Positions 44,358 through 52,846 of a stretch of DNA of 64,000 bases are shown here, piece after piece. The number at the start of each line of letters is the position of its first letter. The stretch's first letter is position 1. The stretch is from positions 62,001-126,000 of the forward strand of contig NZ_JASAOF010000005.1 in NCBI RefSeq assembly GCF_029952525.1, in the 5' to 3' direction. The notes under the pieces were generated by a model that saw only the letters and a program-made list of their open reading frames with translations, made no database searches and was not told the DNA's origin. A program made the position numbers and the translations under genes. This stretch comes from Saccharopolyspora ipomoeae (GTDB taxonomy: Bacteria; Actinomycetota; Actinomycetes; Mycobacteriales; Pseudonocardiaceae).

Positions 44358-45647
44358 ATGCGAGGTGGTGTGACTGAGAGGCCGAAGAACGTGTTCCTGC
44401 TCGGACCCGACGAGCGCAACCTGGCGCTGATGCGCGAGCTGACCCACCTGGAGCCGTACCGCTTCCACCCGTTGCTGGACAAGGAGGAGTTGATGCACAG
44501 CGACACCGGGCTGGACCGGTTGCTGGAGCTCGCCCAGAACCAGCTCGACGACTTCTCCGGTCCGATCGACGCGATCGTCGGGTACTGGGACTTCCCGGTC
44601 AGCTCGATGGTGCCGATCCTGGCGACTCAGAACGGGCTGCCCGGACCGAGCCTGGAATCCGTGGTCAAGTGCGAGCACAAGTACTGGAGCAGGCTGGTGC
44701 AGCGCGAAGTCACCGACGCGCACCCGGGTTTCGCGATCATCGACCTCGATCAGCCGGAAGCGCCTCCGGGGCTTCGGTTCCCGATGTGGCTCAAGCCGGT
44801 CAAGTCCTACTCGTCGACGCTGGCGTTCAAGGTCGACGACGAGGAGCAGCTGCGCGCCGCCGCCACCGAGATCCGCGACGGCATGGGCCGGACCGGTGAG
44901 GCCTTCGACTTCCTGCTGTCGATGCTGGAGCTGCCGCCCGCCGTGGCCGAGGCCGGGGGCATGGCCTGCCTGGCCGAGGAGGCGGTGCGGGGCGAGCAGA
45001 TCACCGCTGAGGGCTACTGCAGCGGCGGTGCGGCGCACGTGCACGGCATCATCGACTCGTTCTGCTACCCGGAGACGTCCAGCTTCCTGCGGTACCAGTA
45101 CCCCTCGCGGATCCCCGAGGAGGTCCAGGAGCGGATCGTGGCCATCAGCCGCGACGTGATGCAGCACATCGGGTTGGACTCCTCGACGTTCAACATCGAG
45201 TTCTTCTGGGACACCGAAACCGACGCGCTCAACGTCCTGGAGATCAATCCCCGGCTGTCCCAATCGCACGCCCCGCTGTTCGAGCTGGTCGACGGCATGC
45301 CGAACCACCAAGCCATGGTTCAGCTCGCGGTCGGCGAGGAACCGACCATGCCGAGCCGGGAGGGCGAGCACCGCATGGCCGCGAAGTGGTTCCACCGCAC
45401 GTTCCGCGACGCCCTCGTCAAGAGCACGCCCTCCCAGGAGGACCTCGACCGGGTGCGCGAGGAGGTGCCCAGCGCCACGATCGACGTCGTCGCCGAAGAG
45501 GGCAAGCGGTTCTCGGAGCTCCCGGCCCAGGACAGCTACAGCTACGAGCTCTTCGCCGTCTACCTCGGCGCCGACGACGAGTCCGAGCTGCGAGCCCGGT
45601 TCGACCGCTGCGTCGAACTCCTGCCCTTCGACCTCGACGAGCGCTGA
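44358..45647 (+). CDS. ATP-grasp domain protein
   Basis: A 429-residue protein of the ATP-grasp superfamily, related to the carbamoyl-phosphate synthase/biotin carboxylase type. It has a Rossmann-like N-terminus (RPKNVFLLGPDERNLALM), ATP-binding LKPVKSYSSTLAFKV and EGYCSGGAAHVHG, and the metal-binding FNIEFFWDTETDALNVLEINPRLSQSHAPLF. It should join a carboxylate to an amine or carboxylate with ATP; the substrates are unknown. ATG at 44358; a GTG four codons later follows GAGGTGGT and is also possible. It lies in the stress-type cluster. Confidence 0.8.
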   Translation: MRGGVTERPKNVFLLGPDERNLALMRELTHLEPYRFHPLLDKEELMHSDTGLDRLLELAQNQLDDFSGPIDAIVGYWDFPVSSMVPILATQNGLPGPSLESVVKCEHKYWSRLVQREVTDAHPGFAIIDLDQPEAPPGLRFPMWLKPVKSYSSTLAFKVDDEEQLRAAATEIRDGMGRTGEAFDFLLSMLELPPAVAEAGGMACLAEEAVRGEQITAEGYCSGGAAHVHGIIDSFCYPETSSFLRYQYPSRIPEEVQERIVAISRDVMQHIGLDSSTFNIEFFWDTETDALNVLEINPRLSQSHAPLFELVDGMPNHQAMVQLAVGEEPTMPSREGEHRMAAKWFHRTFRDALVKSTPSQEDLDRVREEVPSATIDVVAEEGKRFSELPAQDSYSYELFAVYLGADDESELRARFDRCVELLPFDLDER

Positions 45648-45661
45648 GCGGCCGATTCCGG

Positions 45662-46849
45662 TCAGGAGTGGGGTTCGAGGAGGACCTTGATCGCACCGTC
45701 CTCCTTGCGCTGGAAGATGTCGTAGCCGTGCGGGGCGTCCGCCAGCGGCATGCGGTGCGTGGTCAGGTCGCGGACGCCCAGCGGGTCGGACTCGTCGGCG
45801 ACCAGCGGCATCAGGTCGGGGATCCAGCGCTTGACGTGGGCCTGCCCCATCGCGATCCGCACCCCCTTGTCGAACAGGGTGAGCATCGGAATAGGGTCGG
45901 CCATGCCGCCGTAGACGCCGCTGAGCGAGATCGTGCCGCCGCGGCGGACGCAGTCGATGCACTGGTACAGCACCGAGAGCCGGTCGATTCCCGCAGTGGA
46001 CATCAGCCGCTCGGAGATCGACTCGGGCAGCACGCTCGCGACTTTCTGCCCCAGCTCGGCGACCGGCGAACCGTGCGCCTCCATGCCGACGGCGTCGATC
46101 ACCGAATCGGCGCCGCGCCCGTCGGTGAGCTCGCGCACCACGTCGGCGACGTCGTCGTGCTCGCTCGCGTCGATGGTGCGGATCCCGTGCCGCTGCGCCA
46201 TGTTCAACCGCTCGGGCACGATGTCGATGCCGATGGGCTGGAAGCCGCGGTGCCGGGCGATGCGCGCGGCCATCTGCCCGATCGGGCCGAGCCCGAAGAT
46301 CACGACGCTGCCGCCGCGCGGGACGTCGGCGTACTCCACGGCCTGCCAGGCCGTGGGCAGCACGTCGGAGAGGTACACGAACTGCTCGTCCGGCGGCCCC
46401 TCCGGCACCTTGACCGGACCGAAGTGCGCCTGCGGCACCCGCAGGTACTCCGCCTGCCCACCGGGCACGCTGCCGTAGAGCCGGGTGTAGCCGAACAGCG
46501 CGGCACCGCTGCCCTGCTCGCTGACCTGCGTGGTCTCGCACTGGGCGAACAGGCCGCGCTCGCACATCCAGCACCGCCCGCAGGAGATGTTGAACGGGAC
46601 CACGACGCGGTCACCGGGCGCGATGTGCGACACCTCCGGACCGGTCTCCTCCACGACGCCCATCGCCTCGTGGCCGAGCACGTCGCCGGCGTCGAGGAAC
46701 GGCCCGAGCACCTCGTAGAGGTGCAGGTCGGAGCCGCAGATGCCGCTGCTCGTGACGCGGATGATCGCGTCGGTGCCGGATTCCACCCTCGGGTCGGGGA
46801 CGTCGTCGACGCGGACGTCTCGCGGTCCGTGCCAGGTCAGTGCCTTCAC
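45662..46849 (-). CDS. Zinc-dependent alcohol dehydrogenase (formaldehyde dehydrogenase-like)
   Basis: A 395-residue MDR protein. ICGSDLHLYE, GHEAMGVVEE and the structural-zinc cluster CGRCWMCERGLFAQC are intact, as is the nucleotide site GLGPIGQMAARIARHRG. Length and the QCIDCVRRGGTISLSGVYGG segment match the glutathione-independent formaldehyde dehydrogenase-like group. GTG at 46849 with GAGGAGGA upstream. It ends 14 nt from the convergent ATP-grasp gene. Confidence 0.87.
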   Translation of the reverse strand: MKALTWHGPRDVRVDDVPDPRVESGTDAIIRVTSSGICGSDLHLYEVLGPFLDAGDVLGHEAMGVVEETGPEVSHIAPGDRVVVPFNISCGRCWMCERGLFAQCETTQVSEQGSGAALFGYTRLYGSVPGGQAEYLRVPQAHFGPVKVPEGPPDEQFVYLSDVLPTAWQAVEYADVPRGGSVVIFGLGPIGQMAARIARHRGFQPIGIDIVPERLNMAQRHGIRTIDASEHDDVADVVRELTDGRGADSVIDAVGMEAHGSPVAELGQKVASVLPESISERLMSTAGIDRLSVLYQCIDCVRRGGTISLSGVYGGMADPIPMLTLFDKGVRIAMGQAHVKRWIPDLMPLVADESDPLGVRDLTTHRMPLADAPHGYDIFQRKEDGAIKVLLEPHS

Positions 46850-46984
46850 CAGCGTCCTCCTCGGCGAATCGTCGTTTCCACGGCATTGCCGAGCACCTGA
46901 CGGGACAAACCTCGGCAGGGGCGCGTTTGCCCGTCGTGCAGCGGGGAAGCCCTGAGGCGATTGGTCTCGCACAGGGGAGGTCTC

Positions 46985-48052
46985 ATGACTGCGTCCGAAG
47001 GCAACCGGCGGGTCGCAGTCGTCGGTGGGACCGGGAACCTCGGCACGAGCGTCATCGCCGCGCTGCGCGAGGACCCCGAGTTCTCGGCGATCACCGCGCT
47101 GTCGCGGCGGGAACCGCCCGCGCTCGGCAGCGCGATCGGCTGGGAGCGCACCGACATCTGCCAGGACGACCTGGTCGGCCGCTTCGCCGACGCCGACACC
47201 GTGATCCACCTGGCCTGGTTGTTCCAGCCCACCCACGACCCGCTGACGACGTGGCGCACCAACGTGCTCGGTTCGATCCGGGTGTTCGAGGCCGCGGCCG
47301 CGGCCGGGGTTCGCACCCTGGTGCACGCGTCCTCGATCGCCGCCTACTCCCCCGGGCCGGGACGGCGGCCGGTCGACGAGACCTGGCCGACGCACGGCTG
47401 GCCCCGCTCCGCCTACGCCCGCGAGAAGGCGTACCTGGAGCGCTACCTGGACGCTTACGAGCAGCGGCACCCCGACGTCCGGGTGGTGCGGATGCGCACC
47501 GCGTTCTGCTTCAAGCCCGAGTCGGCCGAGGAGCAGCGGCGCCTGTTCATCGGGCCGTTCCTGCCGAACCGGCTGGCACGCCCGGAACTGCTGCCCGCGC
47601 TGCCCCTGCCGGAGGGCCTGCGGTTCCAGGCGGTGCACAGCGACGACGTCGGCGAGGCCTACCGGCTGGCGGTGCGCTCACGGCTGTCCGGCGCGTTCAA
47701 CGTCGCGGCCGAACCGCTCATCGACGCCTCCGAGCTCGCCGAACTCCTCGGCGTCCGAACGGTTTCCGCGCCACCCGCGCTCGTGCGCGGGGCGCTCGCC
47801 GCGGCCTGGCGGCTGCACCTGGTCCCGGCTTCACCGCACCTGTTCGAGGCGTTCATGCGGTTGCCGGTGATGGACACCGGCCGGGCGCGCACCGAGCTCG
47901 GCTGGACCCCGGCGCGCAGCTCGACCGGGGCGGTCGAGGACTTCCTGCGCGGCCTGCGGTCGTCCACGGGCGCGACCACACCCCCGCTGCGCTCGTCCAC
48001 CCCGAGCGACCGGGTCCACGAACTGCGCACCGGAGTCGGCCAACGACCTTGA
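46985..48052 (+). CDS. NAD-dependent epimerase/dehydratase family protein
   Basis: A 355-residue extended SDR starting MTASEGNRRVAVVGGTGNLG, with GGGGAGG upstream. Rossmann GGTGNLG, the HASSIAAY catalytic serine region and the SAYAREK tyrosine/lysine are visible. It resembles sugar-nucleotide epimerases but lacks a recognisable sugar-specific segment. The C-terminal 40 residues are Ser/Thr/Arg-rich. It ends upstream of the inverted repeat at 48167-48242. Confidence 0.8.
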   Translation: MTASEGNRRVAVVGGTGNLGTSVIAALREDPEFSAITALSRREPPALGSAIGWERTDICQDDLVGRFADADTVIHLAWLFQPTHDPLTTWRTNVLGSIRVFEAAAAAGVRTLVHASSIAAYSPGPGRRPVDETWPTHGWPRSAYAREKAYLERYLDAYEQRHPDVRVVRMRTAFCFKPESAEEQRRLFIGPFLPNRLARPELLPALPLPEGLRFQAVHSDDVGEAYRLAVRSRLSGAFNVAAEPLIDASELAELLGVRTVSAPPALVRGALAAAWRLHLVPASPHLFEAFMRLPVMDTGRARTELGWTPARSSTGAVEDFLRGLRSSTGATTPPLRSSTPSDRVHELRTGVGQRP

Positions 48053-48166
48053 CACCGACCACACCCCCAAACACCGAAAACCACGACGCTCCAACGATTT
48101 CCAGATCCAAAACCTTCATCACCCGAACGATCACCACCCCCACCACCAAGCCCCTACCGAGTGAAC

Positions 48167-48242
48167 CCCGTTCGAAAACCCCGGTTTTCACGCGTCGAAA
48201 ACCGCAGTTTTCGTGCGTCGAGAACAGCGGTTTTCGAACGGG
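48167..48242. repeat. Nested inverted repeat between convergent genes
   Basis: The outer arms CCCGTTCGAAAACC (48167-48180) and GGTTTTCGAACGGG (48229-48242) are exact complements. Between them a second perfect stem, CGGTTTTC (48182-48189) and GAAAACCG (48197-48204), encloses a 7-nt loop; a third, weaker GTTTTC/GAGAAC pair follows. The structure could terminate both converging genes, but its repeated GGTTTTC/GAAAACC core looks like a repeat family. Confidence 0.75.
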
Positions 48243-48270
48243 TGATGGTGTGGGGTCTCGGCCGGTGGGG

Positions 48271-49506
48271 TCAGGTGTTGCCGCGCCAGTGGAGGGTTTC
48301 GAGGGCTGCGGCTACGGCCAGGGCGTTCTCGGCGAGGGGGCGTGGGAGGAGGTCGTCGGCGCGGGCGAGGCGGCGGAGGACCGTGTTGCGGTGGGTGTAG
48401 AGGCGCTCGGCCGTGCGGGTGGTGCTGCCCAACTCGCGGACGTACGTCAGGACCGCCGTCCGGGTGTCGGCGTCGGCGTGCTGGAGGTCGCCGAGGGTGT
48501 CGGCGAGGAACTCCTCGGTCTCGGTCGGTTCGCTCGTCAGCAGCGAGACCAGCTGCACGTCCTGGTAGCGCGCGACCTGCTGCGGCGAGGTGAGCCGGGC
48601 GACCATGCGCTGGGTGGTGGCGGCGTCGAGGTGGCTGCGGCGGAAGCCCTCGACGTCGCTGCCGGGCCTGCCGACGGCGACCCGGACCTCGGGGTGCTCG
48701 GCCAGCCGCGCGGTGAGCTCGGCCGCGGACGGGGCGGTGGACACCGGCAGCCACACCCACATCGCGGCGGCGCTGGCGATGACGGTGAGCCGGTGGTCGG
48801 CCCCGGCGGCGCGCATCACCGCCTCGGCGGCGGCCTCGACCTGCTCGGACCCGGACGCACCGCTCCAGACGATGGCGGCGGTGTGCGGGCCCGCGAGCCG
48901 GTAGCCCAACTGGCTCTCGGCGCGGGCCCGGCCGATCGGCGCCCCCTCCAGCAGCAGCGTCACGGCGGCGCGGCGCTCGGCGTGCGCGCCGCGGGTGAGC
49001 TCGTCGCGCTCGTGCTGCATCCGCTCGCTGACGGCGGCCACCGTGTCGTCGATGAACGTCGCGATCGACACGGCGGAGACGTCGAGCAGCTCGCGCAGCT
49101 CGTCGGGATCGTCGGTGAGGCCGAAGACGATCTCGATCCAGCGCCGCCAGGCGACGTTCTGCGCCGTCCGGTAGGAGTCCAGCGCGGTCTCGTCCAGGCC
49201 GCGTCGCACCAGGTCGCGGGCGGCTTCGAGCAGCTCGGAGCCGGTGTTGGCCGGGACCCGGCGGCCGGGGTTCTGGACGTTGGCGGCGGCCCAGTGCAGG
49301 AGGTTGGCGAGGTTGGCGCGGCGGGTGGCCGCCGCCAGCGCCGGGTCCTCGGCGACGAGCCGCACCCGGGCGCCGCCGAGCGAGGCGGCGTGCAGCTCCT
49401 CGACCCACTCGGCGTGCGGGTTGAGCGCGATCTCGGCGCCGCGCCGGAACAGCTCCCGCACGCGCGCGGACGGCCTCGGCCACTCGGACGCAGCGTTGTG
49501 CACCAT
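48271..49506 (-). CDS. PucR/CdaR-type transcriptional regulator 2
   Basis: A ~411-residue regulator, paralogue of 23964-25220. They share PRPSARVRELFRRGAE, the central GRPGSDVEGFRRSHLDA region and the C-terminal helix-turn-helix RTAERLYTHRNTVLRRLARADDLLPRPLAE. The start is uncertain: ATG at 49506, an ATG 21 nt upstream or a TTG at 49542; no RBS decides. It is divergent from the Baeyer-Villiger operon across ~100 bp and is the obvious candidate regulator of it. Confidence 0.83.
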   Translation of the reverse strand: MVHNAASEWPRPSARVRELFRRGAEIALNPHAEWVEELHAASLGGARVRLVAEDPALAAATRRANLANLLHWAAANVQNPGRRVPANTGSELLEAARDLVRRGLDETALDSYRTAQNVAWRRWIEIVFGLTDDPDELRELLDVSAVSIATFIDDTVAAVSERMQHERDELTRGAHAERRAAVTLLLEGAPIGRARAESQLGYRLAGPHTAAIVWSGASGSEQVEAAAEAVMRAAGADHRLTVIASAAAMWVWLPVSTAPSAAELTARLAEHPEVRVAVGRPGSDVEGFRRSHLDAATTQRMVARLTSPQQVARYQDVQLVSLLTSEPTETEEFLADTLGDLQHADADTRTAVLTYVRELGSTTRTAERLYTHRNTVLRRLARADDLLPRPLAENALAVAAALETLHWRGNT

Positions 49507-49608
49507 CACGGCATGATGGTGGTGCATGTCGCTGTGGCGCAACCCGGCGGGTCGCGGGCATGCTCACGGAGGTATCAGCAGTCCGTCCGCGCGGGGGAGC
49601 AACCAGCA

Positions 49609-51102
49609 GTGACCACCACCGACACCCCGGTCGAGCACCTCGACGTGCTCGTCGTGGGAGCAGGCATCTCCGGCATCGGCGCAGGCCGCTACCTCAAGAC
49701 CTCGCACCCGGCGAAGACGTTCGCGATCCTGGAGGCGCGCGGCGCCTCGGGCGGCACGTGGGACCTGTTCCGCTACCCCGGCATCCGCTCGGACTCGGAT
49801 CTGCACACCTTCGGCTACGAGTTCAAGCCGTGGCGCGACGAGGAGTCGATCGCCTCGGCGCCGCGCATCCTGAACTACCTGCGCGAGACGATCACCGAGA
49901 ACGACCTGACCTCCCACATCCGCTTCCACCACCAGGTGGTCGGCGCGGAGTGGTCGACGGAGCAGGCGCGCTGGGTCGTCGACGTCGACAACCCCGAGAC
50001 CGGTCAGCGGCACCGGCTCAGCGCGAACTGGATCTTCAGCGCGGGCGGCTACTACCGCTACGACGAGGGCTACACGCCGCACTTCGAGGGCCGCGAGCGC
50101 TTCACGGGTCCGATCATCCACCCGCAGCACTGGCCGGAGGACCTGGACTACGCGGGCAAGAAGGTGCTGGTGATCGGCAGCGGCGCGACGGCGGTGACGC
50201 TGGTGCCCGCGATGGCCGACACCGCGGCGCACGTGACGATGCTGCAGCGCACGCCGACCTACATCATGCCGGTGCCGAAGAAGGACGCCGTGGCCAACAT
50301 CGCGGGCCGGTTGTTCGGCCCGCAGCGCGGGTACGCGATCGCGCGCCGCAAGAACATCGTGCAGCAGCGGTTGATCTGGAGCTTCTGCCAGCGCTTCCCG
50401 AAGGCGGCGCGCAAGCTGATCCGCTTCATCAACGCCAAGGCGCTGCCCGAGGGCTATCCGGTGGACACGCACTTCAACCCGCCCTACGACCCGTGGGACC
50501 AGCGGTTGTGCGCGGTGCCCGACGGCGACCTGTTCCGGTCGATCCGGCGGGGCGATGCCTCGGTGGTGACCGACCGGATCGAGACCTTCACCGAGCGGGG
50601 CGTGAAGCTGACCTCCGGCGCGGAGATCGAAGCCGACATCATCGTCACCGCGACGGGCCTGAACGTCCAGCCCTTCGGCGCGATCCCGCTGGCCGTCGAC
50701 GGCGAGCGGGTGAGCCTGCCGGACACCGTCGCCTACAAGGGCATGATGCTCTCCGGCGTGCCGAACTTCGCCTTCGCGATCGGCTACACCAACTCCTCGT
50801 GGACGCTGAAGATCGGCCTGCTGTGCGAGCACTTCTGCCGCCTGCTGACCCACATGGACCACTACGGGCTGGACATCTGCCGTCCCGAGCCCAGCGATCC
50901 GGCGATGCCCAAGCGGCCGTTCCTGGACTTCGGGGCCGGCTACATCCAGCGCGCCGTGGACCAGCTGCCCAAGCAGGGCGATCGGATGCCGTGGCTGACG
51001 TCGCTGAGCTACCACTCGGACGTCAAGCTGCTGCGCTCGGACAGCGTCACCGATCCGGAGCTGCGGTTCGCCCGCGCCAAGACCGAGGCGGTGACGCGGT
51101 GA
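49609..51102 (+). CDS. Baeyer-Villiger-type flavin monooxygenase (EthA-like)
   Basis: A 497-residue class B flavoprotein. FAD motif GAGISGIGAG (about 17-26). The BVMO fingerprint FxGxxxHxxxW reads FTGPIIHPQHW (about 165-175). The NADPH site GSGATAV follows near 192. The enzyme should convert a ketone to an ester, or oxidise a sulfide. GTG at 49609 with GGGGAGC upstream. The next gene overlaps by 4 nt (GTGA). With an esterase and a dehydrogenase following, ketone breakdown is likely. Confidence 0.87.
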   Translation: MTTTDTPVEHLDVLVVGAGISGIGAGRYLKTSHPAKTFAILEARGASGGTWDLFRYPGIRSDSDLHTFGYEFKPWRDEESIASAPRILNYLRETITENDLTSHIRFHHQVVGAEWSTEQARWVVDVDNPETGQRHRLSANWIFSAGGYYRYDEGYTPHFEGRERFTGPIIHPQHWPEDLDYAGKKVLVIGSGATAVTLVPAMADTAAHVTMLQRTPTYIMPVPKKDAVANIAGRLFGPQRGYAIARRKNIVQQRLIWSFCQRFPKAARKLIRFINAKALPEGYPVDTHFNPPYDPWDQRLCAVPDGDLFRSIRRGDASVVTDRIETFTERGVKLTSGAEIEADIIVTATGLNVQPFGAIPLAVDGERVSLPDTVAYKGMMLSGVPNFAFAIGYTNSSWTLKIGLLCEHFCRLLTHMDHYGLDICRPEPSDPAMPKRPFLDFGAGYIQRAVDQLPKQGDRMPWLTSLSYHSDVKLLRSDSVTDPELRFARAKTEAVTR

Positions 51103-52004
51103 GCGAGGACCTCTTCGTCGACCTGCCCGCGGGACCGCGGATCTGCTACCGCGTGGACGGCCCGGCCGACGGCACGCCGCTGGTGCTGATCGCGGGCCTG
51201 GGGCTCGATCTGACGTCGTGGCCGCAGCGGTTCGTAGACGGTTTCACCGAGCGCGGGTTCCGGGTGGTGCGGCTGGACAACCGGGACGCGGGCCGCTCGT
51301 CGCGCATCGACGCTCCCCCGCCGGGGCGGTTGCGGCAGCTGCTGGCCCGGCCCAGGCCGGATTCCTACGACCTGGGCGACATGGCCGCCGACGCGGTCGG
51401 ACTGCTCGACCACCTGGGCCTGGAGCGGGTGGAGCTGCTGGGGATGTCGATGGGCGGCATGATCGCGCAGACGATCGCCGCCCGGCACCCCGACCGGGTC
51501 GGCTCGCTGACCTCGATCTTCTCCACCACGGGCGCGCGCGGGATCGGTCAGCCCGCGCGGTCGACGCTGGTGCGCATGGCCAAGGGCCCGACGCACACCG
51601 TCGAGGAGTCGGTGGAGCGGCACCTGTGGATGCTGCGGCACATCGGCTCGGCCTCGTTCCCGCCGGACGACGACCTGGAGCGCGCCTGGGCGGCCGGTCT
51701 GTGGGAGCGCGGCGGTGGCGCTCGCGCCAAGGAGGGACGTCCGCGGCAGATCGGCGCGATCCACGCCAGCGGTGACCGCACCGCGGAGCTGCGGCGGATC
51801 ACCGCGCCTACGCTGGTGATCCACGGCGACACCGACCGGATGGTGCACGTCAGCGGCGGCCGCGCGACGGCGGCGGCGATCCCGGGTGCCCGCTACGTCG
51901 AGATCGACGGCATGGGGCACCACATCGCGCCCGGTCTCATCGACCGGCTGGTGGCGATGACCACCGACCACATCGGCACTGCGACGAAGGAGAAGGCCGG
52001 ATGA
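51099..52004 (+). CDS. Alpha/beta hydrolase (ester cleavage)
   Basis: A 301-residue alpha/beta hydrolase. Oxyanion-hole region LVLIAGLGLDLTSW, nucleophile GMSMGGM, Asp in HGDTDRMV and His in GMGHHIAP make a complete triad. The start overlaps the monooxygenase stop. In this context it would open the ester or lactone from the Baeyer-Villiger step. Confidence 0.87.
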   Translation: MSEDLFVDLPAGPRICYRVDGPADGTPLVLIAGLGLDLTSWPQRFVDGFTERGFRVVRLDNRDAGRSSRIDAPPPGRLRQLLARPRPDSYDLGDMAADAVGLLDHLGLERVELLGMSMGGMIAQTIAARHPDRVGSLTSIFSTTGARGIGQPARSTLVRMAKGPTHTVEESVERHLWMLRHIGSASFPPDDDLERAWAAGLWERGGGARAKEGRPRQIGAIHASGDRTAELRRITAPTLVIHGDTDRMVHVSGGRATAAAIPGARYVEIDGMGHHIAPGLIDRLVAMTTDHIGTATKEKAG

Positions 52005-52846
52005 GCGAGGTGCGCGGCAAGGTCGCCGTGGTCACGGGCGCGGGTTCGGGCATCGGGCGCGAGGTCGCGTTCGAACTGGCCCGCCGGGGTGCCCGGCTGG
52101 CGGTGTCGGACGTGGACGGGAGCGGCCTGGCCGACACCGTTCAGCGGTTGGCGGCGCTGGGCGTCGAGGCCCACTCGGCTCGCCTGGACGTGAGCGACCG
52201 GCAGGCGGTGGAGACCTACGCGACCTCGGTGGCGGCGCACTTCGGCGCGGTGCACCAGGTCTACAACAACGCGGGCATCGCGGCGGGCGGCGCGGTCGCC
52301 GACAACGACTGGGAGACCTACGACAAGGTGCTGGGGGTCAACCTGTTCGGCGTGATCCACGGCAGCAAGGCGTTCCTGCCGCACCTGATCGACTCCGGCG
52401 ACGGGCACCTGGTCAACGTCTCCAGCCTCAACGGAATCATGGGCCAGCCGCGCAGCACCGCCTACTGCGCCAGCAAGTTCGGGGTGCGCGGGTTCACCGA
52501 GAGCCTGCGCGCCGAGATGCTCATGGCCGGGCACCCGGTGAAGGTGACGGTGGTGCATCCCGGCGGGGTGCGCACCAACATCGCTTCGGCCGGGCTGGAG
52601 GAGGCGCGGCGGCGCGGCGAGGTGACGCCCGAGGACGAGGCCCGGGTGCGCACCTACAACGAGAAGCTGCTGAAGATGCCGCCGCAGCAGGCCGCCCGCA
52701 TCGTCGTCGACGGCGTCGAGGCGGGCAAGGAGCGGGTGCTGGTGGGCAACGACGCGAAGCTGGTGGACCTGCTGGTCAGACTGCTGCCGCGGTTCTACCC
52801 GGCTCTGGCGGCGAAGTTCGAGCGCCGGCGCTTCTCGCAGGGGTGA
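52001..52846 (+). CDS. SDR family NAD(P)-dependent oxidoreductase
   Basis: A 281-residue classical SDR: GAGSGIG cofactor site, NNAG, catalytic Ser region NVSSLNG and YCASK. The ATG overlaps the hydrolase stop by 4 nt, so the three genes are translationally coupled. It probably oxidises an alcohol released by the hydrolase. Its 3' 71 nt overlap the convergent opine-dehydrogenase-like gene. Confidence 0.87.
   Translation: MSEVRGKVAVVTGAGSGIGREVAFELARRGARLAVSDVDGSGLADTVQRLAALGVEAHSARLDVSDRQAVETYATSVAAHFGAVHQVYNNAGIAAGGAVADNDWETYDKVLGVNLFGVIHGSKAFLPHLIDSGDGHLVNVSSLNGIMGQPRSTAYCASKFGVRGFTESLRAEMLMAGHPVKVTVVHPGGVRTNIASAGLEEARRRGEVTPEDEARVRTYNEKLLKMPPQQAARIVVDGVEAGKERVLVGNDAKLVDLLVRLLPRFYPALAAKFERRRFSQG

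Noticed and set aside
46840-51102. A 1420-codon plus-strand frame ending in the monooxygenase
   Set aside because: The upstream ~920 codons run through the opposite or other frames of the epimerase and PucR genes. The real gene begins at 49609, with FAD motif and ribosome-binding site.
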